Below are positions 20,704 to 28,635 of a stretch of DNA of 28,635 bases, in pieces. A program made the translations under genes and the position numbers. The stretch's first letter is position 1. Each line of letters starts with the position of its first letter. This DNA is from CAYFZO01 sp964347615 (lineage in GTDB: Bacteria; Pseudomonadota; Gammaproteobacteria; Poriferisulfidales; Oxydemutatoraceae): positions 1 through 28,635 of the forward strand of contig CAYFZO010000023.1 of assembly GCA_964347615.1 (NCBI GenBank), in the 5' to 3' direction. The notes beneath the pieces were generated by a model. The model did not search any database and was not told the DNA's origin. It saw only the letters and a list, made by a program, of their open reading frames with translations.

Positions 20704-22932
20704 TCAGCTGCTGCGTTCAGGATCCTCCGACGGCGCTTTCCTCAAAGAGGTGTTACGCTGTTTTATATTACGCTTGGCTTTTTCAATATCTCGGGCAATC
20801 TGCGCCAACCTGACGCGCTTTTCTTCAAGTAAGTTTTCCCCCGCTTTCACCAGGCTGGGGGATGGATTCGCCGAACTCTTAAGCGATTTCAACCTTGCAG
20901 CCACTTGTTCACTGGCGTACTGCCAGTTCCTGCTGTATACCTCCAACCTTTTGAGCGCTTCCTCAAACTTGCCGACACTGAACAGGAAAGAAGCGTCTTT
21001 ATTTTTCAAAGGCATGTTTATCGGCTGCACCGACGCCAACTGCGCGAGATTTTCAATTGCGTTTTCCTGTTTGCCGACGGCTCTGTAGCCGGCCGATAAA
21101 TTCAACAACGTATTCGCCGAGTAAGGATACGCTTGGGTTACTTTTTCCAGCATTTCGACCGCTTCCTGATAGGATTTTTCCCGGCCCAACTGCAGCAAGG
21201 AGGTCGCTTGGAGCCACAATAAATTCATGCGCATGGGGTTGAAACCGTAGGAACGTTCGGCCTCGATCAAGGCGTTCTGGTAATCCCCGTTTCCCAGACT
21301 GATCACGGCGTTATGGTAGTGATGTTCCGAATGGTACCAGTTGCGTTGCAATTCAAACAAACCGAGGGCGGCAAAAACGGCAAAAGCCGTTGCAACACCT
21401 CTAACGGGCGCAGGAGGCAGAGAAAAAACGCGCTCTTTCCCCCCTTTGAAGAACGCTCCGTGCAAATTCGACAGTACGGCCAGATAAACGAAGACCATGA
21501 GGATCGGCACCGGCTGCTTTAAAGGAAAGCTGAACACCGCGTTGATTCCAATTCCCATGATTGCCGTCGCAATCGGCAAGGTCAACAGAAAACACTCTTC
21601 GTTACGATCAGACAGCAGACGGCCCGCCACCCTGAAAAAAGAGACAATCACCCAGATAAACAGGGCAAAACCTATAATGCCCAGCTCGCACAATACCTCC
21701 ACGTAATCGTTATGCGCGTTGGCGTGGTACTGATTATTCATCAGATACATATCCGGCGCGAGCCGCCCTTGATAGGTCGCATAATGGACCGTCCAGTTGC
21801 CCAATCCGACGCCAATCAGAAAATGATCCTTGAACATCGGTATTGAGTTTTTCCACATAGTAAAACGAGTGGAGGCGGTGTCTTCATAGCCAAGAACCCT
21901 GGCGAGCAACCGGCCGCCGTGTTCATCACGCAACGCCGGGGGCTTTTCCCCCAGCGAAGCCGCCACCACTTTCTCGGTATTGCCAAGCATGGAAGGCGTA
22001 ACAGACGACATGCCCACGAATAAAGCCAGTGATACCGCCAACGCGACTTTCTTCACCGGTGTGTCTCCGAAGAAGTGATAGCCGTGCTTGAACCTGAAGT
22101 AGACCAGCAGACCGGACAAAATGATTATCTCAGTCAAAAGCCCCACCAAAGCACCCCGCGAACGCGTATAAAAGACATAGACCATGATCAAAGACGTCGT
22201 GATCGCAAAGAACCAGATTCTCAGGCGGTCTTTTGAAACCAAAAAGAACGTCACCGCCAACGGAAAAATCAACACGCCGTACTGTCCGGCCATGTTCTTG
22301 TTGCTGAAAGTCGCCGCCGGCACAATGTGCTGATGAACCCAGTCTATGCCGAACAAGAACTGACCGATTGCCAGCAGCGCCATCAATAATCCGCTAACCG
22401 TCAAAAAAAGCAGCAAGAGCCTCAGCAACTTAAGCTCCCGCAGCAACAATACGATCAGCAAGCCGCACAGGAACGCGCCGGTCCAGTCAAGCGCGTCACC
22501 CACCGCCTCGTACTTCGTGTCGGCCCACAGCACCGACAACGTCGCCCAACCATAAAAAAGCAACAAGGGCAGCAACAGCGGCGAGGACGGCACGATGATG
22601 CGCATTCGCTTGCGAACAAAAGTCGACAACAAAAACAAAGACAAGAGCACCATCGCGCCTACTTGAATATAGGCCGACATGTGCAAATCCGGCATATAAC
22701 CAATGCCTTGTCCGTACGGTCCGACAATCGCCGGCGTCGAAATCAGGAAAATCAACAACGCGGCCAGTAAAGAGGGCCATATCGAGAGCTTTTCACTCGC
22801 TCCCACTGCCGCACCGCGAGCCTTCTGCCGGTTGCCGCCGCGCGACTCCGTGGAAACGTCGGTGCCGAGGGCCTCCTTCCGCCGGGAAATCCGTTGACCC
22901 GACTTTCTTTTACCGTGCTTCTTCTTGCCCAT
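20704..22932 (-). CDS. O-antigen ligase/Wzy_C-like membrane protein with TPR C-terminus (paralog 2)
   Basis: A 742-residue paralog of its two neighbours, colinear throughout. It has a basic N-terminus (MGKKKHGKRKSGQR) and membrane helices. It shares TFSNKNMAGQYGV, YTRSRGALVG, GVGLGNWTVHY and the NQYHANAHNDYVEVLCELG motif with the conserved His. The TPR-like tail includes EAERSYGFNPMRMNLLWLQA and NLSAGYRAVGKQENAIENLA, partly shown. Differences concentrate in the loop around residues 320-370 and in the extreme C-terminus (rich in Lys/Arg/Glu, coiled-coil-like), suggesting divergence in substrate contact. It follows paralog 3 by about 70 bp and precedes paralog 1 by 5 bp, so the three are probably co-transcribed. 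Confidence 0.88.
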   Translation of the reverse strand: MGKKKHGKRKSGQRISRRKEALGTDVSTESRGGNRQKARGAAVGASEKLSIWPSLLAALLIFLISTPAIVGPYGQGIGYMPDLHMSAYIQVGAMVLLSLFLLSTFVRKRMRIIVPSSPLLLPLLLFYGWATLSVLWADTKYEAVGDALDWTGAFLCGLLIVLLLRELKLLRLLLLFLTVSGLLMALLAIGQFLFGIDWVHQHIVPAATFSNKNMAGQYGVLIFPLAVTFFLVSKDRLRIWFFAITTSLIMVYVFYTRSRGALVGLLTEIIILSGLLVYFRFKHGYHFFGDTPVKKVALAVSLALFVGMSSVTPSMLGNTEKVVAASLGEKPPALRDEHGGRLLARVLGYEDTASTRFTMWKNSIPMFKDHFLIGVGLGNWTVHYATYQGRLAPDMYLMNNQYHANAHNDYVEVLCELGIIGFALFIWVIVSFFRVAGRLLSDRNEECFLLTLPIATAIMGIGINAVFSFPLKQPVPILMVFVYLAVLSNLHGAFFKGGKERVFSLPPAPVRGVATAFAVFAALGLFELQRNWYHSEHHYHNAVISLGNGDYQNALIEAERSYGFNPMRMNLLWLQATSLLQLGREKSYQEAVEMLEKVTQAYPYSANTLLNLSAGYRAVGKQENAIENLAQLASVQPINMPLKNKDASFLFSVGKFEEALKRLEVYSRNWQYASEQVAARLKSLKSSANPSPSLVKAGENLLEEKRVRLAQIARDIEKAKRNIKQRNTSLRKAPSEDPERSS

Positions 22933-23001
22933 TTTCTCCGCTCAATCCCGCCGTGGCATCCAAGCGTTGCGGCTGAACGCACACGGGGATAGCTAACCCG
23001 T

Positions 23002-25230
23002 TCAAAACGCGTCCTCGGAAAGGCTCATGCCCTCCTTGATTCTGCGCTTCACCCGTTCAACGTATCTGTCTATCTGGGTCAACCTCACGCCTTTGTTCCT
23101 GCGCCTGTTCTTCCATGATTGAAACCCCTCTCCCTCCGTGTAATCCGGACGCTTCATCCTCTCTTCCTCCAATTGTATCTCCCTTCCCGCCAATTCCCAG
23201 TCATACTGCCAATTCCGGCGATACAACTCGATTGCTTTCAACGCTTCTTCAGGCTTATCGATCGCAAGCAACAAAAAGGCATAATGGCGCTTCACGGGAA
23301 AATTGATCGGTTGCATTTCAACCAGCCGTCTGAAAACCGCAAACTCATCCTGCGGCAAACCGGCCACTTTGTAAGCGCTCGCTAAATTCAACAAGTGGCT
23401 TGACGAGTAAGGGTTTACCCGCAGCGCTTCTTTCAACGTTTCAATACCGGTTTCACGTTCCTCCAAATCATCGGAACCCACCAAATGCTGCGTTCGCAAC
23501 CAAAGCAAGTCGTTCCGCAACGGATAAAAATCATGAGAAAGGATCGCTTCGTCGTAAGCGTCTTTATATTGTTGCTTCTCCAAGCTGAGCACGGCGTTAC
23601 GGTAGTGAACTTCCGAACGATACCAGTTATGCTGCAGAACGAACAAACCGACGGTGGCAAAAGTGACGGTTGCGGCAACGACGCCTCTGACGGGCACGGG
23701 AGGCAACCGGAAAACGTGCTCCCGACCCTTGATTACGCCGTACAGGTTTGAAAGCATCGCAATATAAACCAAGAGCATCAAAACCGGCACCGGCTGCTTC
23801 AAGGGAAAGCTGAATATCGCGTTCACCGCAATCCCGCCAACCGCCGTAATCAGAGGCAAAGCCAGGAAAAAGCTTTGTTCGTCGCAGTCGGACAAAAGCC
23901 TCCCTCCCGTTCTGAATAGAGAAACAACCACCCAGACAAACAACGCGAACCCGATGATCCCCAGCTCGCACAGTATCTCTATATAGTCGTTATGCGCGTT
24001 AGCATGGTACTTGCCCGACATCAGAACGAGGTCGGGCTTGAACCATGATTGATGCGCCGCGTAGTGAGTCGTCCAGTTGCCCAATCCGACCCCGATCAAA
24101 AAATGATCCTTGAACATCGGTATCGAGTTTCCCCATATCGCAAGACGCTTGTCGGCGCTTTCCTCGTATTTGAGGACGTGCTCCAGCACCTCTCCGCCGT
24201 GCTCGGAAAGCAACTCCACCGGCTCTGAGTCCAGTGAATTTTCCAACACCGCCTCGGCGTTGCCGAACATTGCAGGCGTGAGATACGCCAAGCCCGCGAA
24301 TAAAGCCAAAGACGCCGCAAGTGCAACCTTCTTGACCGGCATGCTCCCCAAAAGACGACTTCCGTGCTTGAACTTGAAATAAGCCAACAGCCCGAACAAA
24401 ACAACCGCCTCCGCCAACAAGCTGATCAGCACGCCACGCGACCTCGCATAGAAAATATACGCCAGAAGCAAGGAAATCACGACCGCAAAAAACCAGGTCT
24501 TCCACGGAACCTCGGAGCGCAGAAAAAACATCACCGCAATCGGCAAGGTCAATACACCGTATTGCCCGGCCATGTTCTTGTTGCTTAAGGTCGCCGACGG
24601 CACAATGTGTTGCTGAACCCAATCAACGGCGAAAAGGTACTGCCCGACACCGAGCAGCGCCATCAATAATCCGCTGACCAGCAAGAAAAACAGCAACGCC
24701 TTCATCTGTTTGGCGTCACGCAACAGCAACAAAACCAGCAAGCCGCAAAGAAAGGCACCGCTCCAATCAAGCGCGTTGCCGACCGCCTCGTGCTTCGAAT
24801 CAGCCCACAAAACCGACAGCATCGCCCAAGCGTAGAAAACCAACAGCGGCAACAATACCGGCGAGTGCGGAAAAGCTATCTGCATCCGCTTGCGGAAAAA
24901 GGTCGATATCCAGAACAACGACAGGACGACCATCGCCCCGACCTGAACGTAGGCCGACATGTGCAAATCCGGCGTGTAACCGTTTTTTTGCCCGTAAGGC
25001 CCCACGACCACCGGCGACGCGACAAGAAATATCAGCAGCGCCGCGAGAAAAGAAGGCCACATCGATGTGCTTTCGCTCAGCGCTGCCGCTGCCCCGGCGC
25101 GGGGACTTCCACCGCCGCCGCGAACACCGGACCGCTTTCCGGAAGAATCAGCGGCGGAGGCGTCGGCAACTTGCTGCCGGGAAACCCGCCGACCCCGACG
25201 CTCTTTTTTCCTGATCTTTTTCCTGCCCAT
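23002..25230 (-). CDS. O-antigen ligase/Wzy_C-like membrane protein with TPR C-terminus (paralog 3)
   Basis: A 742-residue first gene of the ligase trio. It has the basic N-terminus MGRKKIRKKERRGRR, a low-complexity Ala/Gly/Ser linker, and the same membrane core. Motifs are TLSNKNMAGQYGV, YARSRGVLIS, GVGLGNWTTHY and GKYHANAHNDYIEILCELG with the conserved His. A TPR-like C-terminal region (YDEAILSHDFYPLRNDLLW and LNLASAYKVAGLPQDEF, partly shown) follows. The start ATG at 25230 has no strong Shine-Dalgarno. It diverges from the retropepsin gene at 25389 across a 158-bp intergenic region that must hold its promoter. Confidence 0.88.
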   Translation of the reverse strand: MGRKKIRKKERRGRRVSRQQVADASAADSSGKRSGVRGGGGSPRAGAAAALSESTSMWPSFLAALLIFLVASPVVVGPYGQKNGYTPDLHMSAYVQVGAMVVLSLFWISTFFRKRMQIAFPHSPVLLPLLVFYAWAMLSVLWADSKHEAVGNALDWSGAFLCGLLVLLLLRDAKQMKALLFFLLVSGLLMALLGVGQYLFAVDWVQQHIVPSATLSNKNMAGQYGVLTLPIAVMFFLRSEVPWKTWFFAVVISLLLAYIFYARSRGVLISLLAEAVVLFGLLAYFKFKHGSRLLGSMPVKKVALAASLALFAGLAYLTPAMFGNAEAVLENSLDSEPVELLSEHGGEVLEHVLKYEESADKRLAIWGNSIPMFKDHFLIGVGLGNWTTHYAAHQSWFKPDLVLMSGKYHANAHNDYIEILCELGIIGFALFVWVVVSLFRTGGRLLSDCDEQSFFLALPLITAVGGIAVNAIFSFPLKQPVPVLMLLVYIAMLSNLYGVIKGREHVFRLPPVPVRGVVAATVTFATVGLFVLQHNWYRSEVHYRNAVLSLEKQQYKDAYDEAILSHDFYPLRNDLLWLRTQHLVGSDDLEERETGIETLKEALRVNPYSSSHLLNLASAYKVAGLPQDEFAVFRRLVEMQPINFPVKRHYAFLLLAIDKPEEALKAIELYRRNWQYDWELAGREIQLEEERMKRPDYTEGEGFQSWKNRRRNKGVRLTQIDRYVERVKRRIKEGMSLSEDAF

Positions 25231-25310
25231 GAATTCTCAGTGAATAACTTGGATATTCCGGCCGGAACAAGCCGTCACGTCAAAGTCGGAACCTCTGCAG
25301 CCCCTCGGCG

Positions 25311-25350
25311 TTTGCCGGTGTAGGCGAATTATCCCTTATAATACGGCAAA
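25311..25350 (+). promoter_or_regulatory. Promoter with flanking inverted repeat, upstream of retropepsin gene
   Basis: A perfect -10 TATAAT (25337-25342) has a candidate -35 TTGCCG (25312-25317) 19 bases upstream. TTTGCCG (25311-25317) and CGGCAAA (25344-25350) form an inverted repeat that brackets the promoter, which could be a regulator site. The spacing is longer than ideal. Confidence 0.5.
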
Positions 25351-25388
25351 CGCAACAGGCTGAACCGCCGTTATGCACGAAAAAGACC

Positions 25389-26537
25389 ATGATTAGGCTG
25401 CCTTTACTGACGATTACCGTCTGGGTGGCGACGGGAATGATTGCAGGGTGGTGGTTGCACGTTTTCTATCAGTCGCCGGCGTTCCCGGAGGTCGAGCTGG
25501 GTTTTCCGGGCGGGACGAAAGCCGGCGACGACGAAACCGGAAAAGACGTCGTGGAATCCCCGCCGCCGACGGAGGTAGAAGCCTTGATCGAGCAGGGAGA
25601 TTACGAACTCGCGTTCTCCAGATTCGGTCAAACTCGAGTGCTCGATCAAAAAACGGCACAAAGAGATCAGAAAGTAATCATCACGTCGCTGTCACAGCTG
25701 AACGAGGAGTCTCCGGAAAAGGCTCAACCCCTGCTGCGACGCTTCCTGGAAGAAGACGCCTACAACCCGCGCGGCCTGTTCCTGCTCGGCAGAAGCTACT
25801 TTGAAAGCGGGCAATACATGCGCGCACTCGAAACGCTGTTCGACCTCAAAAGCTTCAACCAGGCGGAAATCGCCGAAGACGACCTCGATCTTCTGATAGA
25901 TCAGATCGAAACCGAGTACGCCAAGCAGCTCGAGGAAGGCAAGCACTTGAGCGACCTGTTGCAGCTCTACGAATTCCTTACCAGACAAAACCCGGAAAAC
26001 GTCGCCCTGTTTTACAAACTCGCCGGGATTCAGCACCGCCTGCGGCACTACTACGACGCGCTGGCGTCGCTCAACCAAGTTCTCTACGACCCGACGTGGG
26101 GCAAACTGGCCCAGACCCTGGTCGATGAAATACAGCAATCCATAGACCTCGACGACGAAGTTCAGGTCCCCCTGCAACGCGCCGGTGAACACTTCGTCGT
26201 CACCGCGCAAATCAACGGCATAGACGGCGCGCGCCTGATGATAGACACCGGCGCCTCCCTGTGCGTGCTCCGCCCGCAGACCGCGCAGCAGTTCGGCTTG
26301 CCGACCGACAGCGACGACTACGTCACACTGAATCTGGTCGCGGGCGTTTTCAACGCCCCGCGCATCGAAATCGGTACTTTGAGCATCGGCGACGCCGCGG
26401 TGCGCAACGTCCAGGCCAGCGTGATAGAAATGCCGCCAAGCGTGGAAACCGACGGCTTGCTGGGCATGAATTTCCTGAACAACTTCAAGTTCTTCATCGA
26501 CCAGAAACGCGAAATCCTCTACCTCGGTTCAAGATAA
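25389..26537 (+). CDS. Membrane-anchored TPR and retropepsin-like aspartic protease
   Basis: A 382-residue protein with an N-terminal signal anchor (about 5-26), an acidic linker, and helical TPR-like repeats over about 62-240 (LFLLGRSYFESGQYMRALET; FYKLAGIQHRLRHYYDALAS). A C-terminal clan AA retropepsin-like domain follows, with catalytic DTGAS (286-290) and the later DGLLGMNFLNNFKFFID segment (355-371) characteristic of this family. It is probably active as a dimer in the periplasm. The substrate is unknown; bacterial relatives are described as TIGR02281/retropepsin-like. ATG at 25389 is preceded by a good -10. It is followed 60 bp later by tatD in the same direction. Confidence 0.9.
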   Translation: MIRLPLLTITVWVATGMIAGWWLHVFYQSPAFPEVELGFPGGTKAGDDETGKDVVESPPPTEVEALIEQGDYELAFSRFGQTRVLDQKTAQRDQKVIITSLSQLNEESPEKAQPLLRRFLEEDAYNPRGLFLLGRSYFESGQYMRALETLFDLKSFNQAEIAEDDLDLLIDQIETEYAKQLEEGKHLSDLLQLYEFLTRQNPENVALFYKLAGIQHRLRHYYDALASLNQVLYDPTWGKLAQTLVDEIQQSIDLDDEVQVPLQRAGEHFVVTAQINGIDGARLMIDTGASLCVLRPQTAQQFGLPTDSDDYVTLNLVAGVFNAPRIEIGTLSIGDAAVRNVQASVIEMPPSVETDGLLGMNFLNNFKFFIDQKREILYLGSR

Positions 26538-26597
26538 GCCGCGCAAAGACAAGGTCCAAAGCCAAAAGCCGAAGCCGAGACCCCCCGATACCGACGA

Positions 26598-27404
26598 GTG
26601 CTGATAGACGCCTGTTTCAACTTCACCCACGAATCCTTCAGAAAGGACGAAGCGGAAGTTCTGGCCAGAGCGAAAGCCGCGGGCGTGCGCGCGATGATCG
26701 TTCCGGGGTCGTCCATCGCCGACAGCGCCGAGGCGATCGAACGCTGCGCGGCCCATCCCGGCGTCCTGTTCCCGGCGGCAGGCGTGCATCCGCACTCGGC
26801 AAAGGAGTGGTGCGATGATTCTCCCGAGGCGTTGCGTTCGCTGCTGCGCAACGACGCAGTGGTCGCCGTCGGCGAAACCGGCCTCGACTACTACCGCAAT
26901 TTCTCATCCCGTCGACAACAGCTGCGGGCGTTCGAGGAACAGCTGAACCTCGCCGAAAGCGCCGGCTTGCCGTTGTTCCTGCACCAACGAGACGCCCACG
27001 ACGACTTCATCGCCGCGTTGCGTCAGGCGACGGTCACCGACGCCGTGGTGCATTGCTTCACCGGAAACCGCAACCAGCTCGACGCTTACCTCGAATTGGA
27101 CCTGTACGTGGGCGTCACCGGCTGGATCTGCGATGAACGCCGCGGCACCCGACTCAAGGACCTGGTCAAGGCGATACCGCAACAGAGGCTGCTGATCGAG
27201 ACCGACGCGCCTTATCTCCTGCCGCGCGACCTTCCCCGCGAACAACGCCCTCGGAACCGGCGCAACGAACCCGCCTTTCTCGCGCACGTCGGGGCACGCG
27301 TCGCCGAGTGTCTCGGCGTTTCGCCGACGGAGCTTGCCCGTCGCACCAGCACCAACGCGCTGCGCTTGTTCAGAATCAAGGAGTCGAACCTGTCCGCCTC
27401 CTGA
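26598..27404 (+). CDS. tatD: TatD-family metal-dependent hydrolase (DNase)
   Basis: A 268-residue TIM-barrel metallohydrolase. Metal and active-site motifs in order are: N-terminal IDACFNFTH (the HxH position of the family is modified, as in TatD proper), GVHPH (62-66), GETGLDYYRN with Glu93, LHQRDAH with His129, VHCFTG with His152, and ETDAPYLLPRDL with Asp203. Relatives are 3'-5' exonucleases or DNA repair enzymes. Opening with MLIDACFNFTHESF and containing LPRDL, it resembles E. coli TatD more than YcfH or YjjV. The start is GTG at 26598. It probably shares the retropepsin transcript. Confidence 0.93.
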   Translation: MLIDACFNFTHESFRKDEAEVLARAKAAGVRAMIVPGSSIADSAEAIERCAAHPGVLFPAAGVHPHSAKEWCDDSPEALRSLLRNDAVVAVGETGLDYYRNFSSRRQQLRAFEEQLNLAESAGLPLFLHQRDAHDDFIAALRQATVTDAVVHCFTGNRNQLDAYLELDLYVGVTGWICDERRGTRLKDLVKAIPQQRLLIETDAPYLLPRDLPREQRPRNRRNEPAFLAHVGARVAECLGVSPTELARRTSTNALRLFRIKESNLSAS

Positions 27405-27438
27405 GAGAGGCTCCCGCCGACGCGACGAACGGCGCTTC

Positions 27439-28416
27439 TTATTTGCCCGGTTTTGAAGCCGTCTTGATCGCCACGCGCCGCAAGGTGTATCCGTAGTCCT
27501 TCTCGAGCAGCCCGAGCACGCCTTTCTCGCCGTACAGATGCAACGCGCCGATTGCGATGAACGCTTTCTTACGGCGCAACGGCGCCAGCATGTAATGCGC
27601 CATCACGATATTGCGGATGTACAAAACGTGCTTGAGATAAACCTGGTCGTACCCTTCCGCCACCGATTCCTCGGAGATAAAGCGGGTGCTCAATTCAAGC
27701 ATCCCGAGCAGATCCTCGCGCAGGTACGCCTCGGTCATCATCTCAGAGACGGCGGGCAGCACGTCGTGTGCTTCAAGACGATCGCGCAGCAGCCCGATTT
27801 GGGCATCGAGCGGAAAATCATAATAGGCCGCCATCAGCTCTTCCAGGGTTTCGACCTGATACAGATCGCTCATCCGGGCGGCGGCCATCTCATACAGCAC
27901 GTGATCCATGATGTCGCCGCGTTTCTCCTCGACTTGAAGTTTGCGCGTCCCCAACTCGCTCATCGCGGCCCAAGGCTTGAGGCGGGAAATACGTTCAGGG
28001 CTGACCCCGTTCTCCACGAGCAGTTTCTCGATGCGCCGGTAGGTCTTCTCACCGATCAAATCAGACAGCGATTGCCCTTCGGGCAGACTCATATCGTTGA
28101 TGATGTCCTTGAATCCCCAGTGCGGATTGAAGTAACGCGCGCCAGGAAACGCTTCCATGCTGAAGCTCGACGACGCGAACAACGTATTCTTGACAACCGG
28201 CGGGAGGTCGAGCACCCGCTCGTCGTTGGAATGGAAAGTGCCGAAAATATAGCCGATGGGCTCGCCGTCCTTGAGTATTTCCCAAAACAGCCCCTCGCTG
28301 AAACGCTGAGCCGGCGGTTTGTCGCCGCCGCTGACCGGTGCGACGCCCGCAAACGCAAGCAGTATGAACAGCAGAAAGAAACGGCGCACCGAGCCGCCGT
28401 AAGGAGAACAGTTCAT
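27439..28416 (-). CDS. TraB/GumN family protein with signal peptide
   Basis: A 325-residue protein. The signal peptide is MNCSPYGGSVRRFFLLFILL followed by AFAGVAPVSG. The mature TraB/GumN domain shows YIFGTFHSND (57-65 region), the KPWAAMSEL segment in the centre, and near the end IAIGALHLYGEKGVLGLLEKD. The GTFH and GALHLYGEKG motifs carry the conserved Gly/His/Glu residues of the family, whose Tiki-type members are metalloproteases. I chose ATG at 28416 because it places a clean signal peptide at the N-terminus; an upstream in-frame extension to 28515 is unlikely. The gene converges on tatD with 34 bp between stops. Confidence 0.9.
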   Translation of the reverse strand: MNCSPYGGSVRRFFLLFILLAFAGVAPVSGGDKPPAQRFSEGLFWEILKDGEPIGYIFGTFHSNDERVLDLPPVVKNTLFASSSFSMEAFPGARYFNPHWGFKDIINDMSLPEGQSLSDLIGEKTYRRIEKLLVENGVSPERISRLKPWAAMSELGTRKLQVEEKRGDIMDHVLYEMAAARMSDLYQVETLEELMAAYYDFPLDAQIGLLRDRLEAHDVLPAVSEMMTEAYLREDLLGMLELSTRFISEESVAEGYDQVYLKHVLYIRNIVMAHYMLAPLRRKKAFIAIGALHLYGEKGVLGLLEKDYGYTLRRVAIKTASKPGK

Positions 28417-28530
28417 TGAGACCTGCGCAAACAACGGAATAGAGGTCGTGATGATACCTTTCTGCGCTAAGGCTGTAAATACGCTGTTCTGGACGCACCT
28501 CGCGCGCAAACGCAAGCGGAATATATAAAA

Positions 28531-28559
28531 AAACGCCGACGCAGGAAGCGCCGGCGTTT
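28531..28559 (-). terminator. Rho-independent terminator of the gene at the right edge
   Basis: AAACGCCG (28531-28538) pairs with CGGCGTTT (28552-28559), extended by CGC/GCG after one mismatch around a 5-base loop. On the minus strand a run of T (28527-28533) follows the stem. It terminates the minus-strand gene that ends at 28582. Confidence 0.85.
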
Positions 28560-28581
28560 AAGCAATGAAATGAAACGCCGC

Positions 28582-28635
28582 TCAGGCGTAGCCCGCCTGC
28601 TTGTTCATCAGGTCCGCAATCCGTCGCTCGCCTTC
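28582..28635 (-). CDS. Unidentified protein, last 17 residues (5' partial)
   Basis: Only the C-terminal EGERRIADLMNKQAGYA and TGA stop (28582-28584) are inside the window. The reading frame is chosen because it is open to the edge and is followed 22 bp later by a clear terminator in the same direction. No family can be assigned from 17 residues. Confidence 0.6.
   Translation of the reverse strand, partial: EGERRIADLMNKQAGYA

Noticed and set aside
25373..25396. A seven-codon upstream frame (MHEKDHD) overlapping the retropepsin start
   Set aside because: No Shine-Dalgarno precedes it and there is no sign of leader-peptide function; short frames like this are common by chance.

Overview
This 28.6 kb window looks like chromosomal DNA from a gammaproteobacterium. 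The base composition is GC-rich. The main content is a complete type II secretion (T2SS) operon that includes an ExeA/GspA-GspB type accessory pair and GspN, and it is linked to a rhombosortase-type rhomboid protease. The lineage cannot be named more precisely from sequence alone. A run of exactly 100 N (18280-18379) marks a scaffold gap, so this is a draft assembly.

Left edge (1-3259): the C-terminal tail of a lysine/arginine-rich repeat protein ends at a strong terminator. A lone tnpB transposon (231-1551) sits exactly in the T-tract of that terminator. It has 23-bp imperfect terminal inverted repeats and is flanked by a 9-bp direct repeat (T8A). Beyond it, on the minus strand, lie a rhombosortase and a rhodanese gene. 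A second, decayed copy of the same tnpB element (2656-3030) follows, then a broken partial duplicate of the gspN 3' end.

Centre (3260-17940): on the minus strand, gspC-D-A-B-E-F-G-H-I-J-K-L-M-N form one tightly packed operon encoding the inner-membrane platform, ATPase, pseudopilins, secretin and the GspA/B assembly factors. No prepilin peptidase (GspO/PilD) is present and it must be encoded elsewhere. The only large spacing inside the operon is the 540-bp gspE-gspF junction, which is a 364-375 bp tandem duplication containing a perfect copy of the gspE 3' end. A convincing sigma70-type promoter (TTGGCG-17-TACAAT) lies just ahead of gspC.

Right-centre (18461-25230): upstream of gspC, across a repeat-rich gapped spacer, are three consecutive paralogous genes of about 740 codons. 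They encode multi-membrane-span Wzy_C/O-antigen-ligase-like proteins with a TPR-like C-terminal half. Their role is probably transfer of a glycan to lipid or protein at the periplasmic face.

Right edge (25231-28635): a plus-strand pair encodes a membrane-anchored TPR/retropepsin-like aspartic protease and a TatD-family metal hydrolase. A convergent TraB/GumN-family lipoprotein-like or secreted protein follows, then the last codons of an unidentified gene with its terminator.

Taken together, this is an envelope and secretion locus: T2SS exports folded proteins, the rhombosortase would process GlyGly-CTERM tagged T2SS substrates, and the ligases modify surface molecules. The most unusual features are the inverted-repeat-bounded TnpB element, the recurrent 3'-end duplications inside the gsp operon, and the ligase triplication.
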